Below are positions 8,338 through 14,937 of a stretch of 19,086 nucleotides of DNA, piece after piece (within the stretch, counting starts at the first letter, position 1; the number at the start of each line of letters is the position of its first letter). The notes below the pieces were generated by a model. That model did no database searches. It saw only the letters and a program-made list of their open reading frames with translations, and was not told the DNA's origin. The position numbers were made by a program, and so were the translations under genes. The stretch comes from Cyclobacteriaceae bacterium. Its GTDB lineage: Bacteria > Bacteroidota > Bacteroidia > Cytophagales > Cyclobacteriaceae. The stretch is from positions 1-19,086 of the forward strand of contig JANYDR010000382.1 of the NCBI GenBank assembly GCA_025363495.1, given 5' to 3'.

Positions 8338-9450
8338 TTAATTCTTAACAAGCTCATTTTCCCCCTGAAAAAACTCAGCTCTTTCTTCAATCGACAACGA
8401 AATTGATTGAGCATGGTGCTGAGGTTGTTTTTCAAACAAGTAATGACTCACCATCCATTCTGTTCCATTTTTATAACCAAACAATTCGGCGCAAGCCATA
8501 AAAAATACACGCCAGTACACCCACCATTTCACCGCCTGGTCTTTGCCGTATGTACTTTCAAACAAGGGCATGATTAACTCCTTATGCTCGTCCATCTTTG
8601 CCAACCATGCTTCGGAAGTCTTACTATAGTGCATTCCATTAACACGCCAGTGTTTTTCAACTCTAAAATGATCTGCGAAGTACAATAGCAAGTGATCACT
8701 CGGCATAATTCCGCCGGAGAAGAAGTATTTAGCCATCCAATCTGTATCGTTCTTCACTTCATACAGATAGCTCAGAGAATGATGCGTGAATATGTGAATG
8801 AACATCTTCCCATCGTCTCTCAAAAATCCTGAAAGCTTCTCGAGCAATGATTTGTAATTGCGCATGTGCTCAAACATTTCAACAGAAACAATGCGATCAA
8901 ATTTTTCCGTTGTCCGGAATACATTCATGTCCGCCGTGACAATCGTTAGGTTTGTAATACCTCTCTCTTTTGCTTCACCGTCAATAAATAATTTCTGCGT
9001 GCTCGAATTTGATACTCCGGTAATTTTGCTCTTAGGATATTTCGCTGCCATGAACAATGACAACGATCCCCAGCCGCAACCACACTCCAGAATATCCTGC
9101 CCATTTCTTAACTCTGCGCGTTCACAGGTAAGGTTGAGCATATCATCTTCCGATTGATCGAATGACGTTACGCCTTCTTTCCAATAACCGGAACTGTATT
9201 TAAGATTCTTACCAAGTACCCATTGAAAAAACTGCGTAGGCACTTCATAATGTTGTTCGTTAGCAGCCTTTGTCTCAACAGCAATGGGACTCTGTTTCAA
9301 CAGCGTAACAAAGTCCATGAACTTCTGCTGTTGCTTTTCCAGATCGCCCACCGTTTCCTCTTTAATGCGTTCAGCACAAATTCGTCTGATACCTTCGCGT
9401 ATCAGGAAATCAGGAACCAGATTTTTTTCTAAGAGTGAGTTATACCACAT
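8338..9450 (-). CDS. CFA-superfamily SAM methyltransferase resembling coclaurine N-methyltransferase (CFA-2)
   Basis: The 370-residue protein is a second COG2230 methyltransferase, clearly different from CFA-1. Its SAM motif LECGCGWGSL is at 121-130. NEQHYEVPTQFFQWVLGKNL (64-83) and YFFSGGIMPSDHLLLYF are close in pattern to plant (S)-coclaurine N-methyltransferases and their bacterial relatives. The glutamate of EMFEHM (Glu194), the histidine of FIHIFTHH (His219) and Tyr275 (NGMHYSKTSE) of the CFA active site are conserved. The position of the E. coli Cfa cysteine is Ser87 (KYSSGYW). The substrate could be an unsaturated acyl chain or an amine. Genomic context favours lipid, motif similarity hints at amine, and neither is proven. 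It leads the four-gene block CFA-2, FAD protein, DUF1365, CFA-1. About 200 bases of repeats separate it from DUF1295. Confidence 0.88.
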   Translation of the reverse strand: MWYNSLLEKNLVPDFLIREGIRRICAERIKEETVGDLEKQQQKFMDFVTLLKQSPIAVETKAANEQHYEVPTQFFQWVLGKNLKYSSGYWKEGVTSFDQSEDDMLNLTCERAELRNGQDILECGCGWGSLSLFMAAKYPKSKITGVSNSSTQKLFIDGEAKERGITNLTIVTADMNVFRTTEKFDRIVSVEMFEHMRNYKSLLEKLSGFLRDDGKMFIHIFTHHSLSYLYEVKNDTDWMAKYFFSGGIMPSDHLLLYFADHFRVEKHWRVNGMHYSKTSEAWLAKMDEHKELIMPLFESTYGKDQAVKWWVYWRVFFMACAELFGYKNGTEWMVSHYLFEKQPQHHAQSISLSIEERAEFFQGENELVKN

Positions 9451-9451
9451 G

Positions 9452-9538
9452 GGAGCAGGATTTGAGTAGGATTAAAAGATTAAAGGGATTGGAGCAGGAT
9501 TAAAAGATTTAAAGATTAAACAGGATTAGATTAAAGTT
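9452..9538. repeat. Direct word-repeat array (AGGATTAAAAGATT type) upstream of CFA-2
   Basis: The word GGAGCAGGATT occurs at 9452-9462 and again at 9491-9501. AGGATTAAAAGATTAAAG occurs at 9468-9485 and, with one extra T, at 9496-9514. Shorter copies (GATTAAACAGGATTAG, GATTAAAG) follow to 9538. The copies are direct; no inverted partner is seen. The array occupies the 5' leader or promoter region of the minus-strand CFA-2 gene. Confidence 0.7.
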
Positions 9539-9593
9539 GATTTAAAGATCATATTATTTAATAACTTCATTTATAGTGACTGAGCGCGCTTTG

Positions 9594-9662
9594 CCTACTG
9601 CTTTTTTGCCTATTGTCTATTTATTTTACCTACCGCATTTTGCCTATTGCCTATTTATTTTG
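9594..9662. repeat. Two tandem 34-35 bp repeats overlapping the 3' end of the DUF1295 gene
   Basis: Copy 1 (9594-9628) and copy 2 (9629-9662) both begin CCTAC(T/C)GC and share the blocks TTTTGCCTATTG and CTATTTATTTT. They differ at only a few positions and one indel. Inside each copy the word GCCTATTG or a variant of it is also repeated. Copy 2 overlaps the last codons and the TAG stop (9651-9653) of the minus-strand DUF1295 gene. Confidence 0.75.
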
Positions 9663-10451
9663 CTTACTGTCAACTTTCTTCGGCATCGGAACAAACGCAG
9701 AAGTCGTTCTCTGATAATCAATAAAAATCTGACCCCGCGATTTCACCATCTGTTCTTCCGTGTATTTGATGCCGGTGACTTTTGTCAGGAAATAAAACAT
9801 AGCCACCGGACAAATTATACTTATAAATCCCCATGCTGATCCAAGTGACATGATAAAGAAGGCAACCCATATCAACCATTCAAAAAAATAATTTGGATGA
9901 CGTGAGTAGTACCAGAGTCCATGATCACAAACTTTGCCTTTATTGGACGGATCTTCCCTGAATTTATTAAGTTGATAATCGGCTGTGCTTTCTCCGACCA
10001 CTGCAATCAACCATAGGCTGGCACCTGCTATCTCAAAATAATTCAAGTCGGGTGTCGTGTTTACCATTATCAAAGCGAATGGCAATGAAAGCACGAGCGC
10101 GAGAATGGTCTGAAAATAATAGAACCGGAGCATTAGAATATTTTGCTTTTCACCCCACTCCTTTCTCAACGCAGTGTAACGGACATCTTCGGGATGTCCC
10201 ACGGTGCGTGCGTATAAGTGAAGGGCAAGACGAATTCCCCAAACGCCGACAACAGCAAGAAGCAATAGTTGCCTTGGCAGATAGCCATTGACAAGTATAA
10301 AATAGATTATGGCCAATAGAGGAAAACTTGCCGACCAGATAGTATCTACGATCGCAGCATTTTTTGTCTGCAACTGGAGAAGCCACGTGAGCGTGAATAA
10401 AACTAACAACGCCAGTCCACCAATAAGAAATAAAGGAATAATGTCGCTCAT
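9651..10451 (-). CDS. DUF1295 membrane protein (steroid 5-alpha-reductase C-terminal / ICMT-like fold)
   Basis: The 266-residue multi-pass membrane protein has hydrophobic segments near 5-25, 38-55, 61-78, 110-131, 140-155 and 186-222. The family signature is present: VDTIWS (35-40), WGIRLALHLY (71-80), ADYQLNKFR (157-165) and GLWYYSRHPNYFFEW (178-192). The last is the NADPH- or cofactor-binding block shared with steroid 5-alpha-reductases and isoprenylcysteine methyltransferases. A membrane reductase acting on a lipid double bond is the natural inference; the substrate is unknown. The ATG directly follows the TAG of the upstream DUF1475 gene with no spacer, so the two are coupled. The last residues, from about SKQNK, are encoded within a tandem repeat. 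Rv0446c of the mycobacterial sigK locus belongs to the same family. Confidence 0.88.
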   Translation of the reverse strand: MSDIIPLFLIGGLALLVLFTLTWLLQLQTKNAAIVDTIWSASFPLLAIIYFILVNGYLPRQLLLLAVVGVWGIRLALHLYARTVGHPEDVRYTALRKEWGEKQNILMLRFYYFQTILALVLSLPFALIMVNTTPDLNYFEIAGASLWLIAVVGESTADYQLNKFREDPSNKGKVCDHGLWYYSRHPNYFFEWLIWVAFFIMSLGSAWGFISIICPVAMFYFLTKVTGIKYTEEQMVKSRGQIFIDYQRTTSAFVPMPKKVDSKQNK

Positions 10452-10790
10452 CTATTTGGACGATTTTGGCGTCAATATGTGTTGAATACCCTCACCATCT
10501 TTTAAAAAAAATAATTGAATCAACACATAACCAATCGTCCCGATACTTCCCAATGTGAAGAACAAAATGGCCCAAAGAATTTTAATGGCCCAATTGCGCT
10601 CACGGTATAAAACCCAAAGATAGATTACCAGTACATTTGCATAGAAATCCCACAGTGTAGCCCGCATCCAGGGGATAGAGCCAAGAAAGTCCCATTCCTT
10701 GAATAAACTGCTTTCCAGGCTTGTGGAAACCACCATATAGACCATGAACAGCCATACCGTACTAAGGAAAATCTTCAGAAAAGAGACCAT
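10452..10790 (-). CDS. Small membrane protein, DUF1475-like
   Basis: The 112-residue protein has three hydrophobic segments near 4-24, 47-63 and 69-94. The pattern WMRATLWDFYANVLVIYLWV (41-60), then YRERNW and GSIGTIGYVLIQLF, matches what I remember of DUF1475, a family best known from plants. That assignment is from memory of the motif. It is the first gene of the minus-strand cluster and its stop codon directly abuts the start of DUF1295, so a shared membrane complex or pathway is likely. No catalytic motif is visible. A box TAAGTTTA (10813-10806 on the minus strand), one mismatch from TAnnTTTG, lies 15 bases before the ATG without a properly spaced -33 element. Confidence 0.75.
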   Translation of the reverse strand: MVSFLKIFLSTVWLFMVYMVVSTSLESSLFKEWDFLGSIPWMRATLWDFYANVLVIYLWVLYRERNWAIKILWAILFFTLGSIGTIGYVLIQLFFLKDGEGIQHILTPKSSK

Positions 10791-10849
10791 GCCATTAAAT
10801 TTTACTAAACTTACGAACCAACTATAGCAATCAGATTTTTCCGAAGCTT

Positions 10850-11869
10850 ATGACCTTAAAACAACGAATTCTCAGTATAGTTTTGCTGGCCGCAGTAGCC
10901 GCCTGCCAGCCCTCAAAAGAAATAAAAACAACCGGATCGATCGAACGACTTGATCCGGGTCTTGATGCCATTATCTCGCCAGAAGCGAAAATTGAAATTA
11001 TCGCCGATGGATTTGACTGGACAGAGGGTCCATTGTGGATAGACGATAAAAACATGTTGCTTTTTTCAGATATCCCTAAAAACTCAGTTTTCAAATGGAC
11101 AGAAGAAAAAGGTACGGAATTATATTTGAATCCAGCAGGCTTTACGGGCACAAATACTAACAGCAAAGAACCAGGTTCGAACGGATTGCTTCTGGATCAT
11201 GATGGAAATCTCATCCTTTGCCAGCATGGTGACCGTAGACTTGCAACGATGCTTGCACCAATCGATGCGCCGAAATCTGAATTCAAATCAATCGCCGATA
11301 AGTTTGATGGCAAACGGTTTAACAGTCCTAACGACGCCGTACTCTATGATAATGACTACTACTTAACCGACCCCCCGTACGGATTAGGAAACGGCACAGA
11401 AGATTCTACGAAGGAAATCCCTTTCCATGGAGTTTATCGCATCGCGGCAAATGGTACCGTTACACTTTTGGTTGACTCACTTACACGACCAAATGGAATT
11501 TCGTTTTCTCCGGATGGAAGTTATTTATTTGTGGCAAACTCTGATCCCGCTAAGGCAATCTGGTACCGATATACTGTAATCAAAGACGGGATGGGAAACG
11601 TCAGCTTAAGCAACGGTAAAATATTTTATGACGCCACATCCTTGACCGCCACCGAAAAAGGTTTACCGGATGGAATGAAGATAGATGCCAACGGGACCAT
11701 TTTTGCATCCGGTCCGGGTGGGGTTTTTATTTTTAATCCTGAAGGTAAGTTGATTGGCAAAATAAAATTACCAGACGCACCTGCCTCCAACACTGCTTTG
11801 TCAGGTGATGGAAAGACGCTGTTTATAACGAATGACATGAATATGCTTAGGGTGAAACTGAGGAAATAA
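10850..11869 (+). CDS. SMP-30/gluconolactonase-family lipoprotein
   Basis: The 339-residue protein has a lipoprotein signal (hydrophobic core, then AAVAAC with Cys19) and a six-bladed beta-propeller of the SMP-30/gluconolactonase/LRE family. The metal-site residues expected in the family are visible: Glu59 in WTEGP, Asn161 in FNSPND, Asn215 in RPNGI and Asp274 in LPDGMKID. N111 of PGSNGLLLD fits the substrate-side asparagine. These enzymes are calcium- or zinc-dependent lactone hydrolases, such as gluconolactonase, so sugar-lactone hydrolysis at the envelope is likely, though the substrate cannot be read from sequence. It is divergent from DUF1475 with a 59-base intergenic gap and leads a likely plus-strand group. 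Its TAA stop overlaps the left arm of a hairpin. Confidence 0.88.
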   Translation: MTLKQRILSIVLLAAVAACQPSKEIKTTGSIERLDPGLDAIISPEAKIEIIADGFDWTEGPLWIDDKNMLLFSDIPKNSVFKWTEEKGTELYLNPAGFTGTNTNSKEPGSNGLLLDHDGNLILCQHGDRRLATMLAPIDAPKSEFKSIADKFDGKRFNSPNDAVLYDNDYYLTDPPYGLGNGTEDSTKEIPFHGVYRIAANGTVTLLVDSLTRPNGISFSPDGSYLFVANSDPAKAIWYRYTVIKDGMGNVSLSNGKIFYDATSLTATEKGLPDGMKIDANGTIFASGPGGVFIFNPEGKLIGKIKLPDAPASNTALSGDGKTLFITNDMNMLRVKLRK

Positions 11870-11920
11870 TTATGAATTATGAATTATTAGAGTTCAGTGC
11901 ATAATTTATAACTCATAATT
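11868..11920. repeat. Hairpin of AATTATG-type words starting in a stop codon
   Basis: The left arm 11868-11887 consists of near-tandem AATTATG words. The right arm 11901-11920 is its reverse complement at 18 of 20 positions, and the loop is 13 bases. The left arm begins at the second base of the TAA stop of the SMP-30 gene. A terminator or 3' stabiliser role is possible. It lacks a GC-rich stem and has no run of T directly after it. Confidence 0.75.
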
Positions 11921-11963
11921 GGTATTTCACTCTCGTTCTAAAGTCCATCTAACCAACTATCAC

Positions 11964-12215
11964 TTGAATTTATTAATAGAAATTCTCGGCTGGACCGGCT
12001 CCGTATTAGTAATTGCTGCCTACGCCCTAAACAGCTATCAGAAAATAAAATCAGACTCGATTGTTTTTCAATTAATGAATTTATTCGGCGGGGCATTCCT
12101 GATTATCTATACACTTTATAAAGGGGCCTTTGCTTCTACCGTAATTAATATCGTATGGGTGGTCATAGCAGTCTCCGCCATCGTCCGGGCTTTGATCACA
12201 CGAAAATCTACCTAG
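11964..12215 (+). CDS. Small three-helix membrane protein, CBU_0592-like
   Basis: The protein has about 83 residues from a TTG at 11964 (MNLLIEILGW). Family members commonly begin in this way. A TTG at 11919 would add 15 residues but lies within the preceding hairpin arm, so it is less likely; there is no in-frame ATG. Three hydrophobic segments are visible, and the stretch ALNSYQKIKSDSIVFQLMN followed by NLFGGAFLIIYTLYKGAF matches the CBU_0592 family of small membrane proteins, whose function is unknown. Its TAG stop overlaps the GTG start of the CDF transporter gene by one base (TAGTG), so the two are translationally coupled and may act together. Confidence 0.75.
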   Translation: MNLLIEILGWTGSVLVIAAYALNSYQKIKSDSIVFQLMNLFGGAFLIIYTLYKGAFASTVINIVWVVIAVSAIVRALITRKST

Positions 12216-13207
12216 TGGAAACATCTCCTCAAAAAAATATTCGTATCCAGCAATGGGTGGTCGTGCTCGCCATTGTATTGTTTGCCATTAAGCTGACGAC
12301 GTATTTTCTCACCACTTCGGTAGCAGTATTAACAGATGCACTTGAAAGCATTGTGAACATCATTGCCGGCGCGATGGGCCTGTATAGTCTTCATCTTTCC
12401 GCGAAGCCCCGCGATGACGATCATCCGTATGGTCATGGCAAAGTCGAATTCATAACATCCGCAATTGAAGGAACATTAATTCTGATTGCCGGGGTGATCA
12501 TCATCGTTGAATCCACGGATAACTTTTTCTATCCAACAACCATTCATAAGCTGGATTACGGGATAATTCTTATTGCATTTACCGGGATCATCAATTTCGC
12601 CGTTGGAACAATATGCATCCGTGAGGGAAAGAAGACAAATTCAATTGTTATGGTGTCAAGCGGTAAGCATTTGCAATCGGATACATATTCAACGCTGGGA
12701 ATTGTTGTGGGACTTATTTTAATAATAATCACTGACATTCTATGGCTCGACAGCGTAGTGGCAATCGTTTTTGCATTGGTAATACTCTATACCGGATATA
12801 AAATTATTCGCAGGTCATTGGCGGGGATAATGGATGAGGCAGACATCGAACTGCTGCGACCATTGGTGAATCTATTAAATAAAAATCGTCGGGCAAACTG
12901 GATCGATGTTCACAACGTTCGCATCATTAAGTTCGGACCTATACTGCACCTTGACGCCCATCTTACAGTTCCATGGTACCTCACTGTACGCGAGGCTCAT
13001 GATGAGATCGAAGCGTTGCGAATCCTGGTGAGTCAGGAGTTCGGAGAAAGCCTGGAGCTCTTCATTCACTCAGATCCCTGCGAAGAATTTTCCTGCCCAA
13101 TCTGCGATAAACCAGCGTGTAACGTTCGAAAACTTCCATTCAAAACGAAAAAAGAGTGGACGGTAGAAAATATTTCAACAAACGAAAAGCATCAATTACA
13201 TTCGTGA
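12215..13207 (+). CDS. Cation diffusion facilitator (CDF) divalent-metal exporter with Cys-rich tail
   Basis: The 330-residue protein is a CDF-family antiporter expected to export Zn2+, Fe2+ or a similar ion in exchange for protons. It has about six membrane helices in the first 190 residues and a cytoplasmic ferredoxin-like domain after that. Characteristic sites are TDALES (Asp41) in helix 2, DDDHPYGHGK (67-76) in the loop, and KHLQSD (His142, Asp146) in helix 5. The second acidic residue of the E. coli FieF site (DxxxD) is Ser45 here. The C-terminus has four cysteines, C289-x4-C294-x2-C297-x4-C302, a likely metal-binding tail. The GTG at 12215 is preferred because it overlaps the upstream stop. 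An ATG at 12155 is in frame but would encode 20 unrelated residues inside the previous gene. Confidence 0.88.
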   Translation: METSPQKNIRIQQWVVVLAIVLFAIKLTTYFLTTSVAVLTDALESIVNIIAGAMGLYSLHLSAKPRDDDHPYGHGKVEFITSAIEGTLILIAGVIIIVESTDNFFYPTTIHKLDYGIILIAFTGIINFAVGTICIREGKKTNSIVMVSSGKHLQSDTYSTLGIVVGLILIIITDILWLDSVVAIVFALVILYTGYKIIRRSLAGIMDEADIELLRPLVNLLNKNRRANWIDVHNVRIIKFGPILHLDAHLTVPWYLTVREAHDEIEALRILVSQEFGESLELFIHSDPCEEFSCPICDKPACNVRKLPFKTKKEWTVENISTNEKHQLHS

Positions 13208-13230
13208 TCAACCCATAACCTCTCATACCC

Positions 13231-14727
13231 ATGCGTCTCTTATTAATTCTATTATTCATCAGCTCTTTTGCTTTCGGACAAAAAACGACAACACTCGAGC
13301 AAAAAATCAAGGAATTCGATCTTTATGTTGAAAATGGCCGCAAGCAATGGGAAGTCCCTGGCCTTGCGGTAGCCGTAGTAAAAGATGGAAAAGTCATTTT
13401 CAAAAAAGGATATGGCGTAAGAGAGATCGGGAAAAACGATCCGGTCAATACTGAAACATTATTCGCGTGCGCTTCTACAACAAAAGCGATGACAGCAACC
13501 TGTATGGGAATTCTTGTGGATGAAGGGAAAGTAAAATGGGATGATCCTGTTAATAAGTACCTTCCCGAATACCAGCTTTATGATCCTTATGTGACACGCG
13601 AGCTTAGAATACGCGATCTATTTCTTCACAACAGCGGCGTTGGGAACGCTGATTTTGTATGGACAATCATGAACATACCAGTGAATGAGATCCTTTTAAA
13701 AATGCGCGATGTAAAACCAAGCTACTCTTTCCGCGCAGGCTTTATCTATCAAAACATTTTTTATATCGCGGCTGGAGAAGTGATACGAAAAATTACCGGC
13801 AAGCCCTGGGAAGTTTACATCCAGGAAAGAATATTTACACCTCTTAGTATGACACGCACAGCGCCGATGATGAAATACATCAAAGACGCCAATCAAACCA
13901 AACCGCATTTTAAAATTGAAGGAGTCATTAAAGTCATTCCCTATACAAACGATGAAACCGTTGGGCCTGCAGGCTCAGTATGGTCATCCATTGACGACAT
14001 GAGCAAGTGGGCACAATGCATGCTTGACAGCAGCAAGTACCCCGGCGGACGTTTATTAAAAAAAGAAACGTGGAAAGAAATGTTCAAGCCCCAAACAATT
14101 GTGAGCGACAGCGAATTCTATCCCACATCTCAGATAACAAAACCCAACTGGAAAACGTATGGCATTGCCTGGTTCCAGCATGATTACAAAGGCAGGAAAC
14201 TTAATTTCCATACAGGCAGTCTTTCAGGACTTACTGCGATCAACGCCCAGATCCAGGAAGACAATGTAGGCTTCTACATTTTCGAAAATTATGATCATGC
14301 CGAATTGCGTCATGCACTGATGTATAAAGCACTTGATCTGTTTGCCCTTGGCGGGAACCGCGACTGGAGTACTGAATTTTTAAAACTTTATACCGGACTC
14401 CGTGAGAAAGGTGAGAAAGCACAAAAAGATTTTGAGGCAAAGCGAGTTCTTAATACAAAACCTTCATTACCGTTGGCAGACTACGCTGGCAAATATTCAA
14501 GTCCATTATATGGTGATGCTGAAATCACCGTCTCCGGAGATAATCAACTCGCCATCAATATCAACAAATTTATATCGGCTCACGTCGACCATTGGAACTT
14601 TGATACGTTCCGTGGATGGTTTGATGATAAGGAGAATGGAAAAGGCAATGCGATGTTTTATCTGGGTGCAGATGGAAAGGTGAATAGGGTGAGTTTGGAG
14701 GGGATGGAGTTCACAAGATCCAAATGA
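13231..14727 (+). CDS. Secreted class-C beta-lactamase-family serine hydrolase
   Basis: The 498-residue protein has a Sec signal (MRLLLILLFISSFAFGQ, cleavage near residue 17) and the serine-hydrolase catalytic set: S82-T-T-K85 (nucleophile and general base), Y173-Q-N175, and H327-T-G329 in place of KTG. This matches the family of penicillin-binding-protein-like esterases and D-aminopeptidases (COG1680) rather than a true beta-lactamase. Residues about 400-498 form a separate C-terminal beta domain (LADYAGKYSSPLYGDAEITV), similar to DUF3471. A periplasmic esterase or peptidase is likely; the substrate is unknown. It starts 23 bases after the CDF gene, so it may be in the same transcript. Its TGA lies at the start of a word-repeat arm. 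Confidence 0.88.
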   Translation: MRLLLILLFISSFAFGQKTTTLEQKIKEFDLYVENGRKQWEVPGLAVAVVKDGKVIFKKGYGVREIGKNDPVNTETLFACASTTKAMTATCMGILVDEGKVKWDDPVNKYLPEYQLYDPYVTRELRIRDLFLHNSGVGNADFVWTIMNIPVNEILLKMRDVKPSYSFRAGFIYQNIFYIAAGEVIRKITGKPWEVYIQERIFTPLSMTRTAPMMKYIKDANQTKPHFKIEGVIKVIPYTNDETVGPAGSVWSSIDDMSKWAQCMLDSSKYPGGRLLKKETWKEMFKPQTIVSDSEFYPTSQITKPNWKTYGIAWFQHDYKGRKLNFHTGSLSGLTAINAQIQEDNVGFYIFENYDHAELRHALMYKALDLFALGGNRDWSTEFLKLYTGLREKGEKAQKDFEAKRVLNTKPSLPLADYAGKYSSPLYGDAEITVSGDNQLAININKFISAHVDHWNFDTFRGWFDDKENGKGNAMFYLGADGKVNRVSLEGMEFTRSK

Positions 14728-14937
14728 AAAATGAAAGAATGAAAAATGAGGGAATGTGAATTGACTAGTTTAATGTGTACCGTTTTCATTTCTTCATTTT
14801 CGTTCTTGAAAAATTTTAATACCGAAGTTTTTCTCATGTTGGATCATCCTAAATTTGTTTTGAAACATTTGGCTTAAACTATATAAAAATGGTCCGTTAA
14901 TTAACCGGACCATTTTTTAATTCTTTCATTCTCATTT
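14722..14937. repeat. Inverted word-repeat (AATGAAA type) at the 3' ends of two convergent genes
   Basis: The left arm 14722-14740 (AAATGAAAAATGAAAGAAT) contains the TGA stop of the serine hydrolase gene. The right arm 14920-14937, read on the minus strand, is AAATGAGAATGAAAGAAT and begins directly after the TAG stop of the reductase gene. The two differ by one substitution and one indel. A third, less exact inverted copy lies at 14783-14806. A strong terminator hairpin (14885-14917) lies between the arms. The rest of the roughly 210-base gap holds no gene. Confidence 0.65.
14885..14917. terminator. Bidirectional rho-independent terminator
   Basis: A perfect 12-base-pair stem, AAAAATGGTCCG (14885-14896) with CGGACCATTTTT (14906-14917), encloses a 9-base loop (14897-14905). 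The A-tract on one side and T-tract on the other let it work in both directions. It sits between the convergent serine hydrolase and reductase genes. Confidence 0.9.

Noticed and set aside
9452..9662. Possible CRISPR-like array upstream of CFA-2
   Set aside because: The units are short, degenerate words without uniform repeats or spacers, and there are no cas genes.
10806..10813. Promoter for the DUF1475-led cluster (TAAGTTTA on the minus strand)
   Set aside because: It has one mismatch in the -7 box, and the nearest TTG is only 14 bases upstream, too close for the usual spacing.
11919..11963. Upstream TTG start for the small CBU_0592-like protein
   Set aside because: The extra 15 codons begin within the hairpin arm at 11901-11920, and the family N-terminus fits the TTG at 11964 better.
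12155..12214. ATG start for the CDF transporter inside the preceding gene
   Set aside because: The 20 extra residues are unlike CDF N-termini and overlap the other gene by 61 bases. The GTG at 12215 gives a typical one-base overlap.
13231..14727. True beta-lactamase (antibiotic resistance) call
   Set aside because: The third motif is HTG rather than KTG and the extra C-terminal domain is typical of esterase or peptidase relatives, so resistance is not supported.
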